Source: Kingdonia uniflora
Taxonomy: Eukaryota; Streptophyta; Magnoliopsida; Ranunculales; Circaeasteraceae
Assembly (NCBI GenBank): GCA_014058105.1
Contig: JACGCM010001129.1
Coordinates: forward strand, 4,909,001 to 4,973,000
Direction of reading: 5' to 3'
DNA length: 64,000 nt
The translations under genes were made by a program, and so were the position numbers. The notes below the pieces were generated by a model. It made no database searches, was not told where the DNA came from, and saw only the letters and a program-made list of their open reading frames with translations. Positions 10,826 to 20,894 of this stretch are shown in pieces (within the stretch, counting starts at the first letter, position 1; each line of letters starts with the position of its first letter).

Positions 10826-11394
10826 TGTAGAAACTAATACAAAGAATAAGAGATTCGAGAAAGACTAACTTTATTATTATCCGATTATTACAATGGAAGA
10901 AGACCTTCTCCTTATATAGTTAGAGCATCTCCTAAAGTTGCCTCACTACCTTGGATTTGATCCAAGGTAGTGAGACTCAATTTCTTCCAACAGTACCTAA
11001 CTTGGATTTTAACTTGATTCAAACAGGTGCATAACATTTGGGCACCCAATTTGAATTTTTTTTTTTTTTTTTTTTTAAATTGGGCGCCTAAGTCTTAGGC
11101 GCATGTTTAAAAACAGAACAGGCGCCCAATCGCGTCTTAAAAATCCAAGACCGAGTCTTGAATTCCAAGGCTGAGTCTTGGATTTTAAGACTCAAAACCA
11201 AGGTAGTGAGGCACTGTTGGATGACGAAAATCCTAGGTGGCAGCTTGAAATCCAAGGTAGTGAGGCACTTTAGGAGATGCTCTTACAATTACTTAGGTGC
11301 TAAGTAAGAATATCTTATATTTAGAGAATTTTATATTTAGTATATATCCTATATTAGGTATATTCTATATTTAACATAAATTCTATATTCAACA
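10826..11394 (-). repeat. Copia 3' LTR (left), with MITE inserted
   Basis: On + it begins TGTAGAAACTAATAC and ends CTATATTCAACA, just before the pyrimidine tract CTCCTCCTCAAG (the PPT on -). Removing the MITE (10923-11282) and one TTA leaves about 206 bp. Confidence 0.8.
10923..11282. mobile_element. Harbinger/Tourist-like MITE, TSD TTA
   Basis: A 360-bp element with long terminal inverted repeats: GAGCATCTCCTAAAG at the left and its complement at the right, continuing through AGTGAGGCA/TGCCTCACT. It is flanked by TTA at 10920-10922 and 11283-11285. The TWA target duplication and GAGCATC termini match PIF/Harbinger MITEs. It holds a T-run at 11057-11076 and GGCGCC-rich internal repeats. No coding capacity. 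Confidence 0.85.
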
Positions 11395-11570
11395 CTCCTC
11401 CTCAAGATAGAGCATAGATGTCAATCATGCTCAGCTTGTCAATCATGTCGTTAAATATTTGTCCACAAACTCCTTTCGTAAAAATATCTGCAAGTTGATC
11501 TTCCGACTTCACGGATAGAAAAGATATACACCCTTTGTCAATATTTTCTCTGATAAAAAACCGATCCACT

Positions 11571-11985
11571 TCAATGTTTCATACGGTCATGTTGAATTGG
11601 ATTATGTGCAATCATAATCGTTGCTTTATTGTCACAGTGTAGATCCATTGCTTTCATGAGTTTAAATCCAAGATCCTTCAATATATTCCGTATCCATAGT
11701 AGTTCACATACTCTATGAGCAATACCCCGAAATTCAGATTCTGCACTTGATCTAGCAACAACCTTTTGCTTCTTTGCTCTAAATGTCAACAAATTCCCAC
11801 ATACAAACGTAAAATAGCCTAAGGTTGACCTCATCTTCGTCATATCTCATGCCCAATCTGCATCGGTGTATCCCATTACTTCCATATCACCACCTTTCCG
11901 GAATACAAGACTTTTTCCCGGAGATTTCTTCAAGTACCTTAGTATTCGAAAGGTTGTTGTTACGGACAACTTCTACTACTTCAGC
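11571..11985 (-). pseudogene. Copia RNase H fragment
   Basis: The frame at 11843-11571 reads TLGYFTFVCGNLLTF, KQKVVARSSAESEF, ELLWIRNILKDLG and LHCDNKATIMIAHNP, the standard Copia RNase H blocks with the E of AESE and the D of CDNKA. Upstream, GYTDADWA-like coding is interrupted by a stop. RT sequence that should precede it is absent. Confidence 0.85.
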
Positions 11986-12903
11986 TTGATCTCCCCCTGT
12001 CGTCTGATCATCTCCATTCATATGAAGTTTATCTTCAATACCCTGATCTCCCCCTATCATCTGCTCTGCTTCACTTTCCTTTACATCATCAGTTAGGTTA
12101 CTACGCCTGTTCAAATTACTCGTCAAATCCTCTAGTTCCTGAAACATATCCTCAATAATAGGAAACTTTTCTTCACCATCATTATGTTTCTCCCCCTGAA
12201 GGGAAGATCCCACAAAATACGCTTCCAATTCTCGAAACGAAACATCCAAAGAGATATACACCTTCTCCTTCACATGATCATAACAACGATAACTCATTTT
12301 AAAATCAGTATATCCAAGAAACACACTTTCGAGCACAATGATCCAATTTTCCTCGCTGATGTTTAGGTATATGAACAAAGACAACACATCCAAAAACACG
12401 TGGTTATAGGTTTGGCATTGCAGGGATAGTGATAAGATCATGAAATTTTTGGAAGGGGGTCTGAAATTCAATGACCCTAAATGGTGTGCAGTTTATCAAA
12501 TAAGCAGCAGATTTTAACGCATCTCCCCAATAATTCAATGGCATATTCATTCCAAAAAAGGATGCACAAACAACTTCTAACAGTTGTCTATTCATTCGTT
12601 CAGCTAACCCATTTTGCTGTGGGGTATAAACATTAGAGGTTTGATGTCGAATGTCGTTATTTGTCAAGAACTCCGACATGTCATTACTAGTAAATTCTCC
12701 TCCATTATCAGATTGGTACACTTGTATTCTCATTTGAAATTGGATCAAAACCATCTGATAAATTTGTTTAAATAATTCAAAGACTTCACTTTTATGGGTA
12801 ATTAGGGATACCCACATCATACGAGTACACTCATCAATAAAAGTCACAAATAACGAGCTCCAGACAATGATGAAATACGTGTAAGATTTTATACATCAGA
12901 GTG
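11986..12903 (-). pseudogene. Copia integrase core and C-terminal region
   Basis: FIDECTRMMWV (first Asp region), YQSDNGGEFTS (second Asp) and TPQQNGLAERMNR (Glu) are the Copia DDE motifs, in the frame 12847-12404. A frameshift near 12440 leads to VFLGYTDFKMSYRCYD and VSFRELEAYF, the conserved C-terminal block, then an acidic linker that ends where RT should begin. Confidence 0.88.
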
Positions 12904-12918
12904 AATAATACTAAAAGG

Positions 12919-13542
12919 TTATAAACTTTTAGTAAAACTTGGAGAGTATGTAATACGATGACTCTTAGCGAGTTCACAAATATCACACTTAAACTCTGAA
13001 ATACTACAATTCGAAAATAACGACAAATTTAATTTCTGAAGATACCCGAAAGAGAGATGACCCAGTCGCCGATGCCATAACCATACATTAACTTTTGCTT
13101 CTTCAATTCCTCCAACTTTATTCACTTGATGAATTATCTGCTCTCCACTATTAGTCAGGTCCAAATAGTAGAGATTGTCTTTTCTAACACCACAACCAAG
13201 AACCTGCCGAGTCACTATGTCTTGAAAAATACATAATTGAGGCCAAAACGCCACAGTACATGTAAGTGCAACAATGATCCTATTAACAGACAAAATATTG
13301 TACTCTAGAGTAAGAACAATAAAGACAAAGTTTAATGTCAGGGATTTTGATATGTCAGTGGAACCTTCTCTAATTACAGGAGAGGAACTACTATTTGCTG
13401 TCAATATAGAGGTTTGGGTTGAAGGTGTAATGGATGATAATAATATGCTAGAGTCGTTTACCATGTGATCTGATGTACTAGTATTAATTAACCAAGTACT
13501 ATTTAAAATTTTTACAACTAAAACAATTTCTTTAGTTTTCAT
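12919..13542 (-). pseudogene. Copia protease and GAG-pre-integrase
   Basis: STWLINTSTSDHMVND aligns to the Copia protease active region (family DSGASDHM); the catalytic Asp of DSG is Asn here, so it is probably dead. LWHRRLGHLSFGYLQKL and FKCDICELAKSHR form the His/Cys zinc-binding module before integrase. Confidence 0.85.
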
Positions 13543-13721
13543 ACATGACTAAGCAACATTCACTGAAGTAAGACTTTTAACAACATCATTGGAACCCATT
13601 GGCCGAACTGCTACAGTACTTCGAACAGTGACCTCAAACTGTTACTGCTACAGTACTTCGAACTTCGCAACAGAATTAAACTTCGTGACAAAAATTCGAA
13701 AGAACCAAATTCAATTAACCC

Positions 13722-13733
13722 GCTCCGACACCA
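13722..13733 (-). other. Primer binding site, iMet type, mutated
   Basis: On - it reads TGGTGTCGGAGC, two transitions away from the usual TGGTATCAGAGC complementary to initiator tRNA-Met. It directly abuts the 5' LTR end. Confidence 0.75.
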
Positions 13734-13809
13734 TGTAAAAACTATCTTTATTATTATTCAATTATTACAATAGAAAAAGACCTCTTTGTATTGTTATAAT
13801 TATTCAACA
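13734..13809 (-). repeat. Copia 5' LTR (right), severely shortened
   Basis: Only 76 bp: it matches the first ~60 bp of the left LTR (CTTTATTATTATTC, ATTATTACAAT, AGACCT) and its last TATTCAACA, with the middle gone. The outer TSD CAACT is intact, so the loss is internal. Confidence 0.75.
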
Positions 13810-13814
13810 CAACT

Positions 13815-15090
13815 TTGGCATGACAATTTTCAACTAGACTTTGATGAAGTACATCAAGTCAAATTCTCACCTATAGGCTATAACCAGGGATCTCCTACAG
13901 TTGATACATTTTTATTTTGCAGAATCCTGTTTGAGTTTAGCATTTTCTTCATCCCAAAGCTCATTGCACCCTCCAATTGTATTGCAACAATTTATCAATG
14001 GCCAGTGTTTAATACTTCCCTTAAATGAAGTAAGGAATCCTTAATTGATGGCTAAGAAGTCATGTTTACAGTTTTCTCAGGATGGAATAATAGCACTTCT
14101 CATTGAAATTGAGGTTGTTCTCTTTATATTCCCATTCAGTATCTCTTTGCAACAATTTTGTCTCACAAACCGATGGTAGGAAAAAATGGAGGAACCAGAT
14201 GGTCTCAAGAAAACCTTCACCAAATAAGTAAATGGCCCTCACAATATGAATATTGTACTTAGTCCAAAAGACTTTCAACAAACCCGGCCATTACAAAAAG
14301 GTAAGGCGAACAAATAGAGGAAGATTAATTAGTGGTGATAATGTCATCATAGTAGCTAAATCATCAAATGGATGCAATTTAGCAACTAAGGTGAGATTTC
14401 CAATTGTAGAGCACCATCCCTTGCTCTACTCTTTCAATTGTTTTTTGCATTTTGGAAACAGGTCCAACACCATATACATTTCTATCCCACCAATCCATAC
14501 TAATTGTAGTTTTCAACGGCAGATATCTTCAGACAAGGCTGAAACGCTAAGTGGGCTTTAGTTGAATCACCGTGAAGGAGATGATGGTCCAATAACTTGT
14601 ACCAATTCAATATTAAATCGCATTATGCAAAACCCTCAATAAATAGACGATATCATCAATTCATATTGAGAATGTAATATTCACAAATTAAAATATATAA
14701 AAAAAAACAATATATGTCTCTTCAGTTCAGGTCTCCAATTTCTTTCCGCATTGATAAAACTCGGAAGAACGAAAGTATTTTGAAATCATCCTTAGAGACA
14801 ATATATACTACTTCGAGATTAAAACAAAAACAAGAAAATAAAATCAAGGAATCAATGTCGTACGGTAGAGCATCAGTTTTAAAAAGCTCGATATTGTAGC
14901 ATCATTGAGATACTCAGCAATATATGTTGATAGTTTCATCATCTGCTCAACCAAAGACACAAACTCAAAATACAAAGAGACTATTGGAAGAGGAGATGAT
15001 TTGATCTAGAAAAGAAAAAAAATGCACTCTGAGCTGCGCTGCACAATACGGCTTCACTGCCCTAATTATATAGAGAGAGGGAGAGAGAAA
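13815..15090. other. Intergenic region with possible exon remnant on -
   Basis: No ORF here has a convincing family match. On -, about 14990-14860 reads an open stretch with FEFVSLVEQMMKLSTYIA and AEYLNDATISSFLK, which looks protein-like, but I cannot name it. Further - stretches near 14280-14130 look like degraded coding sequence with stops. Possibly a dead gene fragment. Confidence 0.3.
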
Positions 15091-15096
15091 GAGAGC

Positions 15097-15173
15097 AAAC
15101 CCTAGCCCTATTCCAATATACCAAACCCTAGGGCCCATACACTATGGGCTGCTTCTTTTATTTACAATGGGCC
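15097..15173 (+). promoter_or_regulatory. Telo-box and site II motifs upstream of the PPR gene
   Basis: AAACCCTAG occurs at 15097-15105 and 15123-15131. Site II type TGGGCC/T motifs occur at 15132-15137 (complement), 15145-15150 and 15168-15173. This combination is common upstream of plant genes for translation and organelle functions and fits an organellar PPR protein. A GA-rich tract (15072-15096) lies just before. Confidence 0.6.
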
Positions 15174-15275
15174 GGGTTTTTTTTTTCTCAACCCTAGCCT
15201 AGCTATAATTAGTTTTATTCCAAAAAGTTCCCGGCAAAATTCAAAGATTACCTGTTTTTGTGAAATTAAGAACGC

Positions 15276-17720
15276 ATGATTAGATTCTTGCATTACAGAG
15301 TAACCACATGTGTAATCTCATCTATCTACTTGCCCCAATGTGGGTTCTTAACTCAGTCAGGCAAATTGTTAAACACCGAGTTTGATTCGCATGTTTATGC
15401 TCGAACATTACAAGTTTGCACTCAGGAATCCAATCCCACAAAAGGGAAGATGGTGCACTGTGATTTAATAAAGAGGGGTGGTTGCTTGGACTTGTTTGCT
15501 TGGAACAGTCTTCTCAATATGTATGTAAAATCCCAACTCTTATTAGAATCACGTAACTTGTTTGATGAAATGACTGAGAGGAATACCATTTCGTTTGTTG
15601 CCTTGATTCATGGCTACATTCAGGGTTTGCATTTTGATGAAGCAATGGGGTTGTTTTTTAGGCTTCATAGAGAAGGACATGAGCTTAATGCGTTTGTGTT
15701 TACAACGGTGATTAAGTTGTTTATTAGCATGGAGTTTGCGCTTCTTTGTTGGAATGTCCACGCGTGTATTTATAAGCTTGGTCATGATTCTAATGCTTTT
15801 GTTGCGACTGCTTTTATTGATGCTTATTCTGTTTCCGGGAATGTTGATGCTGCGAGACGAGTGTTTGAAGGGGTTCTTGTTAAAGACATGGTTTCTTGGA
15901 CTGGAATGTTAGCTTGTTATACAGAGAATGGTTATTTTGAGGGGGCCTTGGAATGTTTCTCTCAAATGAGGAAAGTTGACATCAAACCAAACAGTTTTAC
16001 CTTCGCAAGTTCAATCAAGGCCTGTGTTGGCATAGCAAATTTGGGCTTGGGAAAGAGTTTTCATGGGTGTGGCTTAAAAACTCGTTATGAGATGGATCCT
16101 TATGTTGGTGGTTCTCTTCTTGATTTGTACACAAAGTGTGGAAATATTGATGATGCTTTGATGGTTTTCGAGGAGATGTCTGAAAAAGGTGTGATTCTTT
16201 GGAGTTTCATGATTGCACGGTATGCTCAGATGGATAGGTGTCAGGAAGCGGTGAATCTTTTCTTTCGAATGAGACGAGTTTTTATAGTCCCGAATCAGTT
16301 TACATTTTCTAGTATTTTACAAGCTTCCGCGACCCTGAAAGGTATAGAATTGGGTGAACAGATTCATTGCCATGTTATAAAGATTGGACTTGATTCCGAT
16401 ATTTTTGTTAGGAACGCCCTTATGGATGTCTATGCAAAATGTGAAAGAATTGAAGATTCGGAAACGCTGTTTCTGGAATCACCACATAGAAACGACGTAA
16501 CATGGAATACAATGATTGTCGGGTATGTGCAGTTGGGGAATGGGGAAGAGGCGTTGACACTATTCTCTGAAATGCTTGGTGCCCAAGTACAAGCAACCCA
16601 AGTTACCTACTCTAGTATCCTTCGTGCTTGTGCAAGCTTAGCCGCCTTGGGGCTAGGGGTTCAGATCCATGCTTTGATTCTTAAAACCATTTTTGACAAA
16701 GATTTAGTAGTCAATAATTCTTTGATAGATATGTATGCTAAATGTGGGAGCATCAAAAATGCATGGTTGGTTTTTGACACCATGAGTGTATGTGACGAAG
16801 TTTCATGGAACTCTATGATCTCGGCATATTCCATGCATGGTTTGGGTGGAGAGGCTTTAAATATTTTTGAGAAGATGAGAAAGACAGATGTAAAACCCAA
16901 CAAGATAACTTTTGTTGGCGTCCTATCAGCATGTAGCAACACGGGATTACTGGATAAGGGCCGATCTTATTTTACTTCAATGTGTCGGGACTACGGCGTT
17001 GAACCATGTATAGAGCATTATACTTGTATGGTATGGCTCTTAGGACGTTCAGGTCATTTAAACGAGGCCTCAAAGTTGATTGAGGAAATGTCATGTAAAC
17101 CTAGTATTATGGTTTGGCGAGCCTTGCTTGGTGCATGCGTGCTTCACAAAAATATTGAGCTTGGGAGAGCTTCTGCAGAACGTGTTCTCGAGATGGATCC
17201 CCAAGATGAGACGGCTTACGTGCTGTTATCCAATATATATGCAGTAGCAAAAAGATGGGATAATGTAGCTTCTATCAGGAATAATATGAAAAGGAAAGGG
17301 GTGAAGAAGGAACCGGGTCTCAGTTGGATTGAGAACCAGAGCAAAGTTCACTATTTCACTGTAGGAGATACTTCACACCCTGAAATGCGTTTGATTAATG
17401 GAATGGTGGAGTGGCTGAAAATAAATATTACAAAGGCAGGGTATGTAGCTGATCGTAGTGTTGTTTTGCTAGATGTTGAAGAGGATGAAAAAGATCGGTT
17501 CTTATGGGTACATAGTGAGAGACTAGCTCTAGCATTTGGGCTGCTTAGCACGCAACCCGGAAGACCAGTTCGTATCATGAAGAATCTTCGTATATGTTTG
17601 GATTGCCATGCTGCAATAAAGATAGTGTCGAAGATTGTCCAGCGTGAAATTATCGTGAGAGATATGAATCGGTTTCATCATTTTGAGAATGGGGTTTGTT
17701 CTTGCGGTAATTTTTGGTAA
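15276..17720 (+). CDS. DYW-class pentatricopeptide repeat protein (814 aa), likely organellar RNA editing factor
   Basis: An intact intronless frame of 814 codons. From about residue 50 to 640 it is a run of PLS-type PPR repeats: NSLLNMYVKSQ, LFDEMTERNTISFVALIHGY, NAFVFTTVIKLF, LIDMYAKCGSI and PNKITFVGVLSACSNTGLLD. An E domain follows (EPCIEHYTCMVWLLGRSGHL, KKEPGLSWIE). The C-terminal DYW domain has the deaminase HSE motif near residue 746, MKNLRICLDCH, and ends RFHHFENGVCSCGNFW. Such proteins bind organellar transcripts and edit C to U. The last three residues are NFW instead of DYW. From memory it is closest to Arabidopsis At5g13230; that assignment needs a search. Mitochondrial or plastid targeting is plausible, but the N-terminus is not decisive. 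Confidence 0.95.
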   Translation: MIRFLHYRVTTCVISSIYLPQCGFLTQSGKLLNTEFDSHVYARTLQVCTQESNPTKGKMVHCDLIKRGGCLDLFAWNSLLNMYVKSQLLLESRNLFDEMTERNTISFVALIHGYIQGLHFDEAMGLFFRLHREGHELNAFVFTTVIKLFISMEFALLCWNVHACIYKLGHDSNAFVATAFIDAYSVSGNVDAARRVFEGVLVKDMVSWTGMLACYTENGYFEGALECFSQMRKVDIKPNSFTFASSIKACVGIANLGLGKSFHGCGLKTRYEMDPYVGGSLLDLYTKCGNIDDALMVFEEMSEKGVILWSFMIARYAQMDRCQEAVNLFFRMRRVFIVPNQFTFSSILQASATLKGIELGEQIHCHVIKIGLDSDIFVRNALMDVYAKCERIEDSETLFLESPHRNDVTWNTMIVGYVQLGNGEEALTLFSEMLGAQVQATQVTYSSILRACASLAALGLGVQIHALILKTIFDKDLVVNNSLIDMYAKCGSIKNAWLVFDTMSVCDEVSWNSMISAYSMHGLGGEALNIFEKMRKTDVKPNKITFVGVLSACSNTGLLDKGRSYFTSMCRDYGVEPCIEHYTCMVWLLGRSGHLNEASKLIEEMSCKPSIMVWRALLGACVLHKNIELGRASAERVLEMDPQDETAYVLLSNIYAVAKRWDNVASIRNNMKRKGVKKEPGLSWIENQSKVHYFTVGDTSHPEMRLINGMVEWLKINITKAGYVADRSVVLLDVEEDEKDRFLWVHSERLALAFGLLSTQPGRPVRIMKNLRICLDCHAAIKIVSKIVQREIIVRDMNRFHHFENGVCSCGNFW

Positions 17721-18510
17721 AAATTATGAACTAAAACAAGTATCAATCTCGTTATTTGACCGAAATTACAGCCACACTTCATGCAAGTTCTTGGTACCTT
17801 GTTCGCTTCCTTCTGGTCTTGGAGCATTATCTGTGGTTGCAGCCATTTACTACCCGATCATGCTTTTCGTCAGTGGTTAAGCTACACCCGTGAATGGTGA
17901 CGTGTTGGAAGGTAAGGTATGCCTGACTAAAGATCAATATTGAGATAAATCTATTTTCTTGCCATTTCCTTTAATACTCCATGAACTTTTGCTATTGCTA
18001 ATCAAACTGTGAGTTGGTGATATATCACGCAGGCAGAAAGGCTAATGAGGCCAAGAGGGACATATCTCATGTGGAGAGTCTCGGCACACCTGGTACCTTA
18101 CTCTCGACCAATTTTCCCTTCAGCCTCTTCATCAATACACCCTCTGACTATGTCTTTGCCATGTCATATTAGTAATCTATAAGCCTACTTTTAAAGGCCA
18201 AATTAATTAAACACTTACTCTGATGGGAGTTAATTTTTGTAAAAAGTACATAGTGAGCTCTTCAAGGTAGGTGTGAGAAAACAATCTAATTAATCCTATA
18301 GGAAATGAAATAGTTAGGGAATAAGCTTGCATGCATATTCTGGAAAGGAAACAGTAACTACTATGATCTTGCAGATGGTAGGTGATCTTCAAAATAGTGA
18401 CTTTTTTGTGGCTGGACAGTACATTAAATTTAGTAAACACATGCCTTGGACCAAAGGCGAAGTAGACTCAAATTAGGTGCCTGCTCCTAATGGGGTTGAG
18501 TAAATTGTTA
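17721..18510. other. 3' flank of PPR gene
   Basis: Contains the probable 3' UTR. I see no second gene; short open frames have no family features. Confidence 0.4.
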
Positions 18511-18794
18511 ATGACACAAGGTGACCACACCTTATGTCAATTGATCATCAAGGCATCAGCGTTTACTACATGCGATATGTTTGGCCTGTTCAGTAGTGAT
18601 ATTAAAATTTTATTGCTGACATATATATCCCTCTGATTCACCTCTAAACAAATGACACAAGGTGACCACACCTTATGTCAATTGGTCATTAAGGCATCAA
18701 CGTTTACTACATGCGATATGTTTGGCCTGTTCAGTAGTGATATTAAAATTTTATTGCTGACATATATATCTCTCTGATTCACCTCTAAACAAAT
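18511..18794. repeat. Tandem duplication of a 141-bp unit
   Basis: Unit 1 starts at ATGACACAAGGTGACCACAC (18511) and unit 2 at 18652. The two copies differ at only a handful of bases over their length, so the duplication is recent. No ORF spans it. Confidence 0.9.
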
Positions 18795-18799
18795 GAATT

Positions 18800-19140
18800 T
18801 GACGTGATTACTACGAATGCGGAAACAAGATTCGTATGAAGATCACGTTGTATTTGAGAGTTAGAGAAAACTAGGGTTTCAACTAAACAAATTAACTTTC
18901 TTTGATCAAAATAAATTGAGAAACAAATAACCTAGACCTCCCCTTTTATAGAACACAAGGTGGGGTTAGAATTAGGAACCCTAATTCTAATTGAAATAGA
19001 ATTCTACTTAAATTGGGAAACTGCTAATAACCCTCATTGGACCTCTCCAACAAAGTTTAAGCTAAAGCATAAAACATAAAGCATCAAATAACCATAGGTC
19101 ACACAGAGGTAGATGACCCTATGAGGGATGGGCCACATCA
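18800..19140. repeat. Solo LTR, TSD GAATT
   Basis: A 341-bp segment starting TGACGTGATTACTACG and ending GGGCCACATCA, flanked by perfect GAATT at 18795-18799 and 19141-19145. It is related in layout to the LTRs at 19196 and 21540 (same start type and the same CACATCA end). No internal region remains, as after LTR-LTR recombination. Confidence 0.88.
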
Positions 19141-19195
19141 GAATTTAACTCAATAAACAAGGGTTCTAGTTATTTGACCTTGGTGATAAATTAAT

Positions 19196-19587
19196 TAACG
19201 TAAATCTAAGTTGCGGAAGCAGGAACTCAGATTAATAAACGTTAACCTAATTAAAATTAGGGTTTTTACTAACACTAAAACACAAAACTAAACCTCAAAT
19301 TAAATCTAAACAAAAACTTAAACTGAAAACAAAACTTAACTCTCTTCAAATCATCAACTAAATAAAATAAAGAACTTAGCCTCCCTTTTATAAAACATAA
19401 ACAGGTGAAACCCTAATTAGGAATAATCTTGAAACTGGGAAAGGTACCCTCTTAACCTTGTGTTGGATAATTAGGAACTCCCTAAAACCTACTTAGCTTC
19501 TCTAGTAGAGAGGCTTAAATCAAAATAACATAAACGTAAATAAACCATAGATAGTAAGAAATGACCATGAGAGGATGATTCACATCA
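19196..19587 (-). repeat. Left LTR (3') of the outer element
   Basis: Starts TAACGTAAATCTAAG and ends GATGATTCACATCA. It aligns throughout with 21540-21969. The first dinucleotide is TA where the related solo LTR has TG. Confidence 0.85.
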
Positions 19588-19721
19588 AATCCCTCCGTCT
19601 TCGAAAGATTTCGACCACGAAATCGGCAAGTTTTTGAACACCATGGAACTCGGAACTCTTTGTTGTGGCATACTCGTCTTCAAACCTCGAATTCTGCCTC
19701 AAAATTTTCCGTAACCCAAAG

Positions 19722-20312
19722 TCATATCCAAGTGTGAGAGTACGATGTTGTCACCAATATCCCTATATTGAAGAACGTCCAAAAATAAAGTAAACAATGG
19801 TATCTGTTCGCGAAATTAGCTAAGTCATCCCAAAACGGATCAGCGAACTCTTTTTCAATGACATCATCTCGATACTCGTCAAATATTAGGGGGGGGGGGG
19901 TTTCACAATCAACGAGTTTGAAAATTTCACAATCCTGTGTGAAAGTACGATTCTTTAGAGCCTTGTATGACATGTGATTCGCGTTCGTATTGGAACTCGT
20001 GTGCAATGCACGCGTAGTGAGCTGCGTGAACTGATAACAACTCGATTTAGAAATTGAGACCGCGATCGGTATGGAGGTCTTCACGTGCTTAACACGTGTG
20101 TGGGAAGATGGGCATGGGTGGTGAAGGTGGGTTGTTGTTGATTTTGTCACAAAATTCCCGCCATTTTTTAAATTTGAAAGTGGTTGGGACATCTTTGTGG
20201 GATTTAAAGAAGAAAACATGTGGGTCCCATGAGAGTTAAAATGTTGGATAGTTGGTTGGTGGATAGTAGGTTGGGTCATAGTTAGGTTTAAAGAAGATAA
20301 GAGCATCCACAA
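19722..20312 (-). pseudogene. Unrecognised internal ORF of the outer element
   Basis: A 196-aa frame in the internal region, running into the left end of the MITE at 20301. It is Thr/Ser/His-rich at the N-terminal side, with an acidic DEYRDDVIEKEFADPF near the C-terminus. No family recognised; it may be non-coding. Confidence 0.25.
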
Positions 20313-20765
20313 CAGCTAGGTGGGTGAATTTGCCAAATTCACCCCAAACTTCAATCCACCCCACAACAGTTCTGGACTAAAACAAGGTGAATATTACTCA
20401 CCACAGTTCAGAATTGCGGGGCAAAAACAACGCCTAAGATCTAGCCACATGTCAAGATCGCAACGTTTTTGATACCCCGCACTTCAGAAGTGAGGGACAT
20501 CCAAACGAATCAAACAATGACACGTGTTTGATTTAATAATTGGTTTTTGGTACCCCGCGGCTCAGAACTACGGGGCATGAAAGTCTCTTAAATCTTGACA
20601 AGTGTCATCCTGTAATTGATTTATTGTCTACGCGCAGTTCAGAACTGCGGGGCATTAATCCACCCAAAATCCACCTAGCTATTGTGGGTGGATTGAAGGT
20701 GGAGCAAGATGAAGGATGCAATCCACCTTGCTACATCATCCTTCACCTAGTTGTTGCAGATGCTC
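20301..20765. mobile_element. Harbinger/Tourist-like MITE, TSD TAA
   Basis: GAGCATCCACAACAGCTAGG at the left matches the complement of CCTAGTTGTTGCAGATGCTC at the right. TAA flanks both sides (20298-20300 and 20766-20768). Internally it has four variants of a TTCAGAA(C/T)TGCGGGGCA subrepeat. Same superfamily signature as the elements at 10923 and 51711. Confidence 0.85.
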
Positions 20766-20894
20766 TAAGTGGGTGATAAGAGGAGAAGAGGTGTGGTCTG
20801 GTGGGTAAAGGACCATGGGTTGGACCTGGTGTTAGTCAAGTTTTGTTATACTCGGGTCTGGGGGTTTAGGTTTTGGCTTAGGCTGGATTTGAAA

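Larger units (their letters stand above)
10826..13809 (-). mobile_element. Ty1/Copia LTR retrotransposon, internally deleted, TSD CAACT
   Basis: On the minus strand the order is LTR, iMet-type PBS, protease, GAG-pre-integrase, integrase, RNase H, polypurine tract, LTR. IN before RH is the Ty1/Copia order. Perfect 5-bp target duplications CAACT lie at 10821-10825 and 13810-13814. Gag is absent (only ~190 bp between PBS and the protease frame) and the RT domain is missing between the integrase C-terminus and RNase H. The element is non-autonomous and also carries internal stops. Confidence 0.9.

Noticed and set aside
15549..15785. ORFs on - across the PPR gene
   Set aside because: Shadow frames of repeat-rich coding sequence on +.
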